From Limnohabitans sp. B9-3 (GTDB lineage: Bacteria > Pseudomonadota > Gammaproteobacteria > Burkholderiales > Burkholderiaceae_C), in assembly GCF_002778325.1 (NCBI RefSeq), contig NZ_NESI01000004.1, positions 1-64,000 of the forward strand: DNA of 64,000 nt, given 5' to 3'. A program made the position numbers and the translations under genes. The first letter of the stretch is position 1, and the number at the start of each line of letters is the position of its first letter. Positions 23,521 through 31,189 of the stretch are shown one piece after another. The notes beneath the pieces were generated by a model, which was not told the origin of the DNA, did no database searches, and saw only the letters and a list, made by a program, of their open reading frames with translations.

Positions 23521-26500
23521 CAGTAACCCGGTTGGTTCTTGACCAGTTCAAACACCGCCAGCGTGGCCTCGCGGCTTTTGCCAAGCGCTTTGTGGATCAG
23601 GTTTTGCACCACTCGCTCTTTGACTTCATCGCCCTTCCAGCCAGCAGGCGCTTCAGCCTTGATCGCTTTATCCAACTTCAAAGCCAACTGCAAACGCTCA
23701 TCGCCATAGGCAGTTTTGGCTTCGGCTATTGCATGCACCTCTACTTCAGGAGCAACCACATTTATCAAGTTGTTGTACAGCGTTGTGGCTTCACGATTGC
23801 CTTTCAGCGCCATAGGCACGCCAGCATCAGGGTGGCCTTGAACCAGCTTCTTCACCAGCACCTCTGCATTGCGCAAGAACGATTCATAGGCCTCGGTGTC
23901 GTCACGCTTTTGCTTGATCAAATCGTCCAACAACTTGGACATCTGGTCATAAAAACGCGGATCGGTAAGGCGGTCGCGAATGATGGTTTTTCGCACGTTG
24001 TTGATGATGCCCTCTGCAATCGAATCCCGCGACGCCTTGCCCTTGGCATTGAGCTTTTGGGCAATCGCATCGTGAATGCCAGTCTTGATGATCAAGTCGG
24101 TCAACGACAAGGTTTCCAGGTCTCCCAACACATGGGCCGAATCGGCCTGAATGTAGGTGTTGATCAAGTGCCGCATATCAGCCTCGTAAGGCTTGATGTC
24201 AAACTCTTCGCCCGAGTGCATCTTGATGGCCTCACGCACCTCGACGTAAAAATCAGCCTCTTTTTGCAGGGCCTGAACATCGGCAGGCGAGTAACCCGCT
24301 TCGGCCAGGTTTTGCGCCAAATCGGCATAGGCCCGCACAAAGGTCGACACCGACTTGTAAAACGTGATGCGCAGCGGCTCGGTGTTGGTCAGCGCCTCGG
24401 GGTCGCTGGCGTGACCACAAAAGTAGTGAATGAATTGCTCAATCTCTTTGGGCGAAGACACTGGCGCACACAAATAACTCAGCGCCTCGCGTGCTGCGTC
24501 CAGCTTGGCTTTGCCTTCTTTGAGCCAGTCTTTGACGATCACGTTGCCGTCATCGCCATCGGCGTCGTCAATGTCCAGCTCGTCAGACGTGTAAACCGCA
24601 ATCGCGTTTTGCACGTTCTGAAACAGCTCTTTGTAGTCCACGATGTGGCCGTAATCCTTGTCCTCACCATCCAGGCGGTTGGTGCGGCAAATGGCCTGAA
24701 AGAGGTTGTGGTCCCGCAGTTCGTTGTCCAGATAAATGTAGGTGCAGCTGGGCGCATCAAAGCCCGTGAGCAGCTTGCTCACCACAATCAACAGCTTCAA
24801 GTTGGCAGGCTCTTCAATGAAGCGGCGCTTCATCTCGTCTTCGTACTGCTTGGTGGTCTGGTCTTTGGCCAGCACATGCTGGGTGTATGTGTCGAACTTG
24901 TAACGCTCATCGCTCTTGGGCGGTTCGCGAGAAATCGCGTTGTGGTTAGGCTGGTACGACGTAATGATGCCGCAGTAATCACCAAAGCTCGTATTCCTGA
25001 ACAAGCGCAAATAGTGACAGGCATCGTAAATGGACGCCGCCACCAAAATGGCGGTGCCCCGGTTGTTGTCCAGTCGGGGCTTGACGCCAAAGTCGTGAAT
25101 GATGTCGGCCACGATGCGGCCCTTGCGCTCACCCGCGCTCATCAGGCTCTCCATCGTCGCCCAATGGCGGCGCAGCTCTGACTTTTTGTAATTGTTCAGC
25201 CCACGGGTCTTGGTTTCAAACCAATCGTCCACGGCCTTTTTGTTGGTCAGCTGCTGGGGCACCGTGCGGGCTTCGTATTTCAGGTCCAGCACCACCTTGT
25301 CTTCCACCGCTTGGTGAAACTTGTAGGTGTGGATGTAGGTGCCAAACACATCACGCGTGGTTTGCTTGTCTTTGCGCAGCAGCGGCGTGCCGGTAAAGCC
25401 AATGAACACGGCCGAAGACAGCCAGCGCTTCATCTGCTTGTTCATGTCGCCGCCCTGGGTGCGGTGGCATTCGTCCACAAACACATAAAAGCGGCCCTTC
25501 ACGGGCGGCGGATCGCCCTTCAGGTCGGCTGCATCAAACTTGTGGATCAAGGCGCACATCAAACGCGGCGCAGGCTGCGACAGCATGTCTACCAACTCGC
25601 GGCGGCTGGTGATGCGTGGCGACGGCGCATCGGCGCTGATCACCCCAGCGTTTTTCATCACCCCGGTGATCTGTTTGTCGAGCTCGTCCCGGTCGGTCAC
25701 GATCAGCACCCGCGCATCGGGCTCGTTTTCCAGAATCCACTTGGCCAGCAGCACCATCAAAATGCTCTTGCCGCTGCCCTGGGTGTGCCAGATCACGCCG
25801 CCCTCGCGCATCTTGATGCGCAACTGCGCCGCCTTGATGCCCTCGTATTGGTGCAAACGCGGCACCTTCTTTTGACCCGCGTCAAACACCACAAAATTGC
25901 GCATCAAATCCAGCAAACGAGTTGGCTCGCACATTTGCGCCAATGGCTCGTCCAACAAACTGCCCGCAGCCAAATCGCTGGCAGCGCCCGGCATGCCTAG
26001 GGTGTGGTGTTTCCACTCGACATAAAACTTCTCAGGCGTGCCCGCCGTGCCATAACGCAAGCCCTGCGAGTCGTTACCCGCCAAAGTCAGCTGCACCGTG
26101 CTGAAAAAGCTTTGGTTAAAGATCGGCTCTTGGTTGGTGTTGAGCTGACGAATGCCATCGGCCACCTCCACAGAACCGCGCTTGAGCTCCAGCACCACCA
26201 CGGCCATGCCGTTGATGTAGAGCACCACGTCGGGGCGACGCTCGTGCCCACCTCTGAGCGTGACCTCTTGGGCCAAACCAAAGTCATTGGCCTGCGGGTT
26301 GCCCCAGTCAATCAGGTGCACCGTCTCGTGCGCAGCGCCTGCAGCCACTTGCACTTGCACGCCGTAGCGCAACAGCTGGTAAGTGCGCAAATTTGCCTGG
26401 TACAGCGTGATGCCCGTCACATCGGTTGCCGCTTGCAACTTGGTCAAGGCCTGCGAAATATGAGCCGCTGAATAACCCCGCTTTTGCAGGCTGGCATGCA

Positions 26501-26648
26501 ACAGGTCCAACTCTACACAGCGGTTTCCATCGCGTTGACTCCAGTCGCCCAAGTAGGCGTAACCCAAGCCACCTTGGGCCACGGGCCGGGTGATGCGCTC
26601 GACCACGCGGTTTTGTGTGACCCGCTCGGGCCGCAATGTTGTGCTCAC
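23520..26648 (-). CDS. hsdR: Type I restriction enzyme, endonuclease/translocase subunit HsdR
   Basis: The 1042-residue protein has the HsdR layout. An N-terminal PD-(D/E)xK nuclease domain shows Asp140 and Glu154-x-Lys156 (DVVLYINGMAVVVLELK). An SF2 motor follows with Walker A (HTQGSGKSILMVLLA), Walker B/DEAD-type VDECHRTQGG, and motif III GFTGTPL. The C-terminal helical region (from about 740) contacts the methylase core. HsdR translocates and cuts unmodified DNA as part of the R2M2S1 complex. It is separated from hsdS and hsdM by three inserted genes, follows the AlbA_2 gene by 21 bases, and is GC-rich like the core. All motifs look intact. Confidence 0.95.
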   Translation of the reverse strand: MSTTLRPERVTQNRVVERITRPVAQGGLGYAYLGDWSQRDGNRCVELDLLHASLQKRGYSAAHISQALTKLQAATDVTGITLYQANLRTYQLLRYGVQVQVAAGAAHETVHLIDWGNPQANDFGLAQEVTLRGGHERRPDVVLYINGMAVVVLELKRGSVEVADGIRQLNTNQEPIFNQSFFSTVQLTLAGNDSQGLRYGTAGTPEKFYVEWKHHTLGMPGAASDLAAGSLLDEPLAQMCEPTRLLDLMRNFVVFDAGQKKVPRLHQYEGIKAAQLRIKMREGGVIWHTQGSGKSILMVLLAKWILENEPDARVLIVTDRDELDKQITGVMKNAGVISADAPSPRITSRRELVDMLSQPAPRLMCALIHKFDAADLKGDPPPVKGRFYVFVDECHRTQGGDMNKQMKRWLSSAVFIGFTGTPLLRKDKQTTRDVFGTYIHTYKFHQAVEDKVVLDLKYEARTVPQQLTNKKAVDDWFETKTRGLNNYKKSELRRHWATMESLMSAGERKGRIVADIIHDFGVKPRLDNNRGTAILVAASIYDACHYLRLFRNTSFGDYCGIITSYQPNHNAISREPPKSDERYKFDTYTQHVLAKDQTTKQYEDEMKRRFIEEPANLKLLIVVSKLLTGFDAPSCTYIYLDNELRDHNLFQAICRTNRLDGEDKDYGHIVDYKELFQNVQNAIAVYTSDELDIDDADGDDGNVIVKDWLKEGKAKLDAAREALSYLCAPVSSPKEIEQFIHYFCGHASDPEALTNTEPLRITFYKSVSTFVRAYADLAQNLAEAGYSPADVQALQKEADFYVEVREAIKMHSGEEFDIKPYEADMRHLINTYIQADSAHVLGDLETLSLTDLIIKTGIHDAIAQKLNAKGKASRDSIAEGIINNVRKTIIRDRLTDPRFYDQMSKLLDDLIKQKRDDTEAYESFLRNAEVLVKKLVQGHPDAGVPMALKGNREATTLYNNLINVVAPEVEVHAIAEAKTAYGDERLQLALKLDKAIKAEAPAGWKGDEVKERVVQNLIHKALGKSREATLAVFELVKNQPGY

Positions 26649-26669
26649 TCAGTCGTCTCCCTGATTTTT

Positions 26670-28088
26670 TTATTCTGTATAGGCCTTGCCTGCTGCAGTC
26701 AGTCGGTATTTTTGATTGCGGCTTTGCGGCTTGTCGGGGATGGTCATTTCCACCAAGCCCGAGGTCACTGCTGCCTGCTGGTAGCTTTCACGGAAGTGTT
26801 TTTCATCCTTGAGACCCAAACTGGCCATGAGTTCTGCCCTACTCATCTCCCCGACCAGCACTTGCAACAAGCGCCCAACTTCGGGGGTGACTTCGGGGGT
26901 GACTTCGGGGGTGACTTCGGTAGAAACCACCGAAGCAGCCACCGTCCGCCAAACCACCGCCCTAAATTGGTTAATTTCCGGTTCATCCACCAAATCAATC
27001 TTGGGCCAAGCATCCAAGGCGCGGGGCACGCCTGTGCCCATGCCACGGTAAGGCAAGATGTGCGCCGCGTGCTCGGCCAGCACTTGGTTGCGGCGATTGG
27101 ACACGCCCGTGCGAATTTGCTCGGGCGTCAGGCTGTCGGGCAAATGGCCGGGGCTGATGATCTCCACCCGGTCGGTGAACACAAACAGGCGAATGGTGGC
27201 GCTGACCAAAAAGTCGCGGTGCACCAAGGCGTTGACCAGCAACTCCACCAATGCTTCTTCGGGGAGCTCTAGCTGGCCCAGCGTGTTGAAGCCCCTGCCC
27301 GCCTGCACCTTGTGCAAGCTGCGCTTGAGAAAAGCCATGCCGCGCTCAAACTGCTCGTCCAGCGGGCCATCAATGTTCTCGCTGTCGAGGTAACGCATGT
27401 CGCCCAAGCGAGTGCTCGGAAACCACACCGCGCCAATCTGGCACACCGGCAGCAGCCGCTGCGGGTGCTTGCCAAACAACAACACCCCCGCCAAGTTGGG
27501 CACGCCGCCCTGCGCCAGTTGCAGGTTTTCCATCAGCTGGGCAACGGGCAAGCCTGCTGCGCTCAGGCTTTGGCCATAGCGCCGCTCGAAGTAGCGGCCA
27601 AAGGCACGCTCGTCAATGTCGGCCACCGTGGCGTTGCGCACCGGCACTTGGTCGGCCTGCAGCAGCCCACCGCGCTGGAACATGCGCTGCATTTCTTCAC
27701 GCGCCGTCACATGGCGCTTATCGGCCCCGCTTTTCACCCAGACGCGGCCTTGCAGGTCCATATAAGGTTTGTTCAGCCCATCGGGCACCGACACCACCAG
27801 CACCAAACCTTGGGCGGTTTGCACGTTGTCGGTCTGCGGGTGCAGCGGCGGGCGCACATGCTGGCTGGCCGCGTTGCTGATGAGCTGGTTCAAACGCCGT
27901 ACATCGGCCGCATCCAGCCCGACAATACTGCCGTCATCGTCCACGCCCAAAAACACCGTACCTCCGCCGCTGTTGGCGAACGCAGCCAGCTCCGCCGCCA
28001 TGCCGTCGGCATTGGTGGCGTCGCGCTTGAACTGGTGGCGGCTGTCTTCGCCACGGGCCAATGTTTGCAGTAGGTCGACTTCGGTCAT
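26670..28088 (-). CDS. AlbA_2/Schlafen-domain ATP-binding protein with C-terminal winged helix
   Basis: The 472-residue protein has an AlbA_2 domain at about 12–130 (EDSRHQFKRDATNADGMAAELAAFANSGGGTVFLGVDDDG), a family described as divergent AAA-4/Schlafen-like. A central ATP-dependent-helicase-like region follows (LPEEALVELLVNALVHRDF, then FTDRVEIISPGHLPD), plus a threonine/proline/glutamate linker and a C-terminal winged-helix region. Such proteins occur between hsdS and hsdR in many type I loci. Its stop and start overlap the SLATT gene by 4 bases. The linker is encoded by 12-bp tandem repeats (26878–26920). Function is unknown: defence regulation or RNA/tRNA targeting by analogy to Schlafens is inference. 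Confidence 0.85.
   Translation of the reverse strand: MTEVDLLQTLARGEDSRHQFKRDATNADGMAAELAAFANSGGGTVFLGVDDDGSIVGLDAADVRRLNQLISNAASQHVRPPLHPQTDNVQTAQGLVLVVSVPDGLNKPYMDLQGRVWVKSGADKRHVTAREEMQRMFQRGGLLQADQVPVRNATVADIDERAFGRYFERRYGQSLSAAGLPVAQLMENLQLAQGGVPNLAGVLLFGKHPQRLLPVCQIGAVWFPSTRLGDMRYLDSENIDGPLDEQFERGMAFLKRSLHKVQAGRGFNTLGQLELPEEALVELLVNALVHRDFLVSATIRLFVFTDRVEIISPGHLPDSLTPEQIRTGVSNRRNQVLAEHAAHILPYRGMGTGVPRALDAWPKIDLVDEPEINQFRAVVWRTVAASVVSTEVTPEVTPEVTPEVGRLLQVLVGEMSRAELMASLGLKDEKHFRESYQQAAVTSGLVEMTIPDKPQSRNQKYRLTAAGKAYTE
26878..26920. repeat. 12-bp tandem repeat inside the AlbA_2 gene
   Basis: Three exact copies of acttcgggggtg plus a 7-base partial copy encode a VTPE repeat at about residues 390–404. 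The unit is a multiple of three, so changes in copy number would alter linker length without a frameshift. Similar EVTPEVTPEV linkers are common in AlbA_2 proteins. Confidence 0.85.
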
Positions 28089-28663
28089 GGTTGCTTGCGC
28101 TTCAATTCCCTGGGAAGAAATGCATCAATCTCGTCATCAGAGAATGTCATATCTTCAAGTTCTTTGAGTGCCTTTTGAGCTTGCGTATATGCTTTGTAGT
28201 TGGTACTCGGTGCGCCTGAATAAACAACGTGCAAATCATCCGCCAAGTGGTCACGCAGACTTCGTAAATCATCAAGCGAAGCACCGCCCATGCGCAGATC
28301 AGTCAAGAGTGAGAGGTACTTTTCACGAATGACCCACAAGTCCGCGCCAGCTTGTCTGTGTTTTTGAGCAATCTCTCCCAAATCGTAGTCTTTGGTATAT
28401 GAGTTCAAGACGAGAAGGATTGTTGACAGTAAAACGACAATCAGTGTTCCAAATTTTTTAAATTCAGCCAGTGATGAAAACTCAAACAGTGTCGTTAGCA
28501 AACCTCCTGTAACCAAAGCCGACAAAATGATTTGTGCAAGCTTAATTTTCTTATGTAGTTCCAACAAAATATCGGCGCATTTTTCATGGGTTTTATGAGA
28601 GTAAACCACACGCACATAGCACTCACGAAGCTGCCCCTCAAGAACCATTTCTGCATTAGTCAT
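28085..28663 (-). CDS. SLATT-domain two-helix membrane protein, probable CBASS effector
   Basis: The start at ATG 28663 is chosen because it overlaps the CD-NTase stop by 8 bases with GGGAG 5 bases upstream. This gives 192 residues, shorter than the 212 of the longest frame. Two adjacent membrane helices (about 42–60 and 70–88) are followed by a conserved soluble helical stretch (LGEIAQKHRQAGADLWVIREKYLSLLTDL), the SLATT pattern. SLATT proteins were predicted as pore-forming effectors linked to nucleotide second-messenger synthases. The immediate upstream neighbour is a CD-NTase, so this is probably its effector, disrupting the inner membrane on signal binding. AT-rich unlike hsdR. Confidence 0.85.
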   Translation of the reverse strand: MTNAEMVLEGQLRECYVRVVYSHKTHEKCADILLELHKKIKLAQIILSALVTGGLLTTLFEFSSLAEFKKFGTLIVVLLSTILLVLNSYTKDYDLGEIAQKHRQAGADLWVIREKYLSLLTDLRMGGASLDDLRSLRDHLADDLHVVYSGAPSTNYKAYTQAQKALKELEDMTFSDDEIDAFLPRELKRKQP

Positions 28664-29960
28664 AGTCACTCCCATCCGCAACAATCGGCACATGAATTCT
28701 GTCTTTGGCAACAACCACGCCATCCATCACGCAATAACACTCAACGATATGTTCGCCCATGAACTGCGTTTTTTCTGATCTACGCATACTGCCGTCATCC
28801 TCAACTATTTGCCCTCGAATGGAGTCTCTTCGAATTGCCTCTACCCCTCGATTTAGAACCTTCCAATAGATTTTGTAGGGTTCGGCAACGGAAACCTCAC
28901 TGACATAGAAAAGCAAGTCTTTCTTCGCTCTCAGAGGAAACCTCAACCTGAGTAAATCACGAAGAATGAACTTTCTAAAACCATTTTGTTTGACCTCACA
29001 GTCAATATTCAAATACTCTCGAATGTCAATTGGAAATCTATCTTCAATGAATTCCTCAGTATCACGCCAGCTGCGAGCTGCCATTCTTACTGTTGCTTCT
29101 TTTGCTGCTGGGAAAGGTCGTCCATAGACCTTTTTCCATTTTTCATTGACATTTTTTTGCTCTTCTGCATCGATAGCTTCAAGGCATAGGCTGTAGGCCT
29201 TTTTAGCTTTCTTTTGAAACTTTCTTTTTACCTTGACTCGCTGACGACTTCCTGGGGCTGCGTACTCAGTTTGCTCAGGCAATTCAGAAAGATATTTGAA
29301 AAAATCTCGACTCAGAAAATCGTAATAAAGAAAACTTTTCTCATCGTAGTCAGAAGTTGAATCAAGAAATTTATAGGCCAACGTATCGATTAATAAGCCA
29401 CCCATCCCAACGCCATGCTTGTTCTTCCATGCACGAGCCATTTTGCATAGCCGTCGCAGATTTGAGTTTTTCAACGTATCCAGGTCAGCGATTGCGTCCA
29501 TTTCTTCTCTGGGTTTGGTAATTTTCCAGTTACCGCCATTGGCCGTGTCGGGGTATTTGTAACTATTGTCGTCTTGCTCAAATACTGGCTGAACCTCAAC
29601 ATGAAAGTCCTTATAAGTCACTGTCACCACAAGGCGATCTACTCGGACTTTGGTGGTTGGATAACGATTCACGATTGCTTCTTTTGCGTCCTGCAAAAGC
29701 TTCAACTGGCCACCCACCTTGTTGTAGTCATCCCATTTCGTCTTGGGCATGATGAAGAGCATGTCCAAGTCAGAAATTCCATTGATACCAGTTTTTCTAC
29801 CGAATGACCCAACTTGCAATGTATTAGCTGTCTTTGACTCGGTATCTCGAAATTGCTTGTTGAGTGCTGCCGTTAACTCACCATATCGCAAACTGATAGT
29901 TTCGGCATTGAAAATGACCAAGTTACCGATGAACTCAGAAAACATATCGGCGATGCTCAT
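28656..29960 (-). CDS. CD-NTase (cGAS/DncV-like nucleotidyltransferase) with AGS-C domain
   Basis: This 434-residue protein is a SMODS-type CD-NTase, which makes a cyclic oligonucleotide signal after phage sensing in CBASS. Motifs are intact: the GS loop GSFGRKTGI (51–59), the catalytic Asp64-x-Asp66 in ISDLDMLF, and a third acidic residue Glu122 in FHVEVQPVF. The C-terminal part (about 340–434; YWKVLNRGVEAIRRDSIRGQ through FMGEHIVECYCVMDG) fits the AGS-C sensor domain. A basic helical region lies at about 255–275. Its start overlaps hsdS by 4 bases and its stop overlaps the SLATT gene. No Cap2, Cap3 or HORMA/TRIP13 genes are present, so it would be a minimal type I CBASS. The product nucleotide cannot be predicted. 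Confidence 0.92.
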   Translation of the reverse strand: MSIADMFSEFIGNLVIFNAETISLRYGELTAALNKQFRDTESKTANTLQVGSFGRKTGINGISDLDMLFIMPKTKWDDYNKVGGQLKLLQDAKEAIVNRYPTTKVRVDRLVVTVTYKDFHVEVQPVFEQDDNSYKYPDTANGGNWKITKPREEMDAIADLDTLKNSNLRRLCKMARAWKNKHGVGMGGLLIDTLAYKFLDSTSDYDEKSFLYYDFLSRDFFKYLSELPEQTEYAAPGSRQRVKVKRKFQKKAKKAYSLCLEAIDAEEQKNVNEKWKKVYGRPFPAAKEATVRMAARSWRDTEEFIEDRFPIDIREYLNIDCEVKQNGFRKFILRDLLRLRFPLRAKKDLLFYVSEVSVAEPYKIYWKVLNRGVEAIRRDSIRGQIVEDDGSMRRSEKTQFMGEHIVECYCVMDGVVVAKDRIHVPIVADGSDYD

Positions 29961-31189
29961 ACCAAACGTGTCCTTCCTGTCAAAAGCTCTTGCATCATTC
30001 CTTGCTTTAAGTCCAGAGTTTTTTTGAATCGAAACTCGAGGGCAGAGAGTTCGGCATCTATGTCAGAGAGGGCTGCAGCGATGGCAACTTGTTCGCTGAA
30101 ATCATTAGGTACAGCAATTTGCACGGCTGCTACATCTGTTGAATTGACGGAGTCAAAGGTTGACCCTTTGGAGATTCTTTCCCAACTGGGTTCAAGATAG
30201 ATAAGTGCGTGATAAATAAAATCATTTGAAGTTCGTACAACACAGACACCCCGACCAATACAAAAATCAAAAGTAGCACGAGCGACCTCACCAACAGGCG
30301 CACGAACCGACAACAAAACATCACCCAACTTACCTTGCTTAGTAATTTTTGTCGTAAATACGCGTTTGATCGTCTGGCGGTCTCGGATATCTGCGTTACC
30401 TTGAATTAGTGGTAAACCTTGACCTTTGCTGTTGTAGTTGACAGAGCTAGGTGATTGACCCATTTCAATCTCTGAAATATCACCCAACCCCCTCACTGAC
30501 CACGCCCCACTAAACCCAGGCAAGCGGGTTTGGCCGGTAAGGAGTTGTTGCATGATGGCTTGCTTGAGGTCGCGCTTTTTGACGATCAGTTTTTCCAGTC
30601 CGGCGATCAGGGAATCGACGTCGGAGAGGGCTGTTGCGATCGCTCTCATTTCAGTGTCATCTAAAGGCAAAGAGATTCTGAATTGAAAAAGTTCTTTAAG
30701 AGTCACGCTTGCCTGATTTGCGTTGCCCCGAAAGATTGCCTCAATGTGTGAAAAATATCTCTTCGTTCGTAAATTATTTAGAAGAATTCGCTGAACGTAC
30801 TCACGATGATTCCTGTCGCGTAGTAACACTGCATTTTGATTGAGCAGCATATTTTTATGCGAATGATCAATCAGGATCACCTTGCCCACCATAGAGTCAT
30901 ACATTGGGGGCTTTGATCCAACTGTGGAGACAATCAGGTCATGCTCCTTGAGTTGCCAATTGGCGTACTTAGACACATTTCGGTCAGACACGTAGATCGC
31001 GTCTTCTGCTTTGATCGAATCATAGGTTGTGTCACTAACTCGCAGAACTCGAATGCCCGTGCTTTGGTATTCACTTGATTTAAAAGGAAAGCCCTTCGTA
31101 TAGGTAATTAGCTCTGAAAGTTGTGCAACTTCCCACTCATCGGGAATTACACCGACCTCAGTCTGCTTGTAGCCGATTTCTAGCCCCAT
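29957..31189 (-). CDS. hsdS: Type I restriction specificity subunit HsdS
   Basis: The 410-residue subunit has two target recognition domains (about 1–165 and 215–365), each followed by a conserved helical spacer: LKQAIMQQLLTGQTRL after the first and LKQGMMQELLTGRTRL after the second. The N-terminus GYKQTEVGVIPDEWEV is typical. Two recognition domains mean a bipartite target; the sequence itself cannot be read. Its start overlaps the hsdM stop by 10 bases and its stop overlaps the CD-NTase start by 4, so translation of all three is coupled. The recognition domains are AT-rich compared with hsdM, as often found in horizontally exchanged specificity genes. Confidence 0.94.
   Translation of the reverse strand: MGLEIGYKQTEVGVIPDEWEVAQLSELITYTKGFPFKSSEYQSTGIRVLRVSDTTYDSIKAEDAIYVSDRNVSKYANWQLKEHDLIVSTVGSKPPMYDSMVGKVILIDHSHKNMLLNQNAVLLRDRNHREYVQRILLNNLRTKRYFSHIEAIFRGNANQASVTLKELFQFRISLPLDDTEMRAIATALSDVDSLIAGLEKLIVKKRDLKQAIMQQLLTGQTRLPGFSGAWSVRGLGDISEIEMGQSPSSVNYNSKGQGLPLIQGNADIRDRQTIKRVFTTKITKQGKLGDVLLSVRAPVGEVARATFDFCIGRGVCVVRTSNDFIYHALIYLEPSWERISKGSTFDSVNSTDVAAVQIAVPNDFSEQVAIAAALSDIDAELSALEFRFKKTLDLKQGMMQELLTGRTRLV

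Noticed and set aside
23532-25181. Long open frame (549 codons) opposite hsdR
   Set aside because: It is a shadow of hsdR on the opposite strand, with no family motif and a repetitive His/Val/Gln composition.
28664-28723. Longer N-terminus of the SLATT protein (20 more residues)
   Set aside because: The extra codons lie entirely inside the CD-NTase gene, and ATG at 28663 has a good Shine–Dalgarno sequence with an overlap typical of coupled genes.
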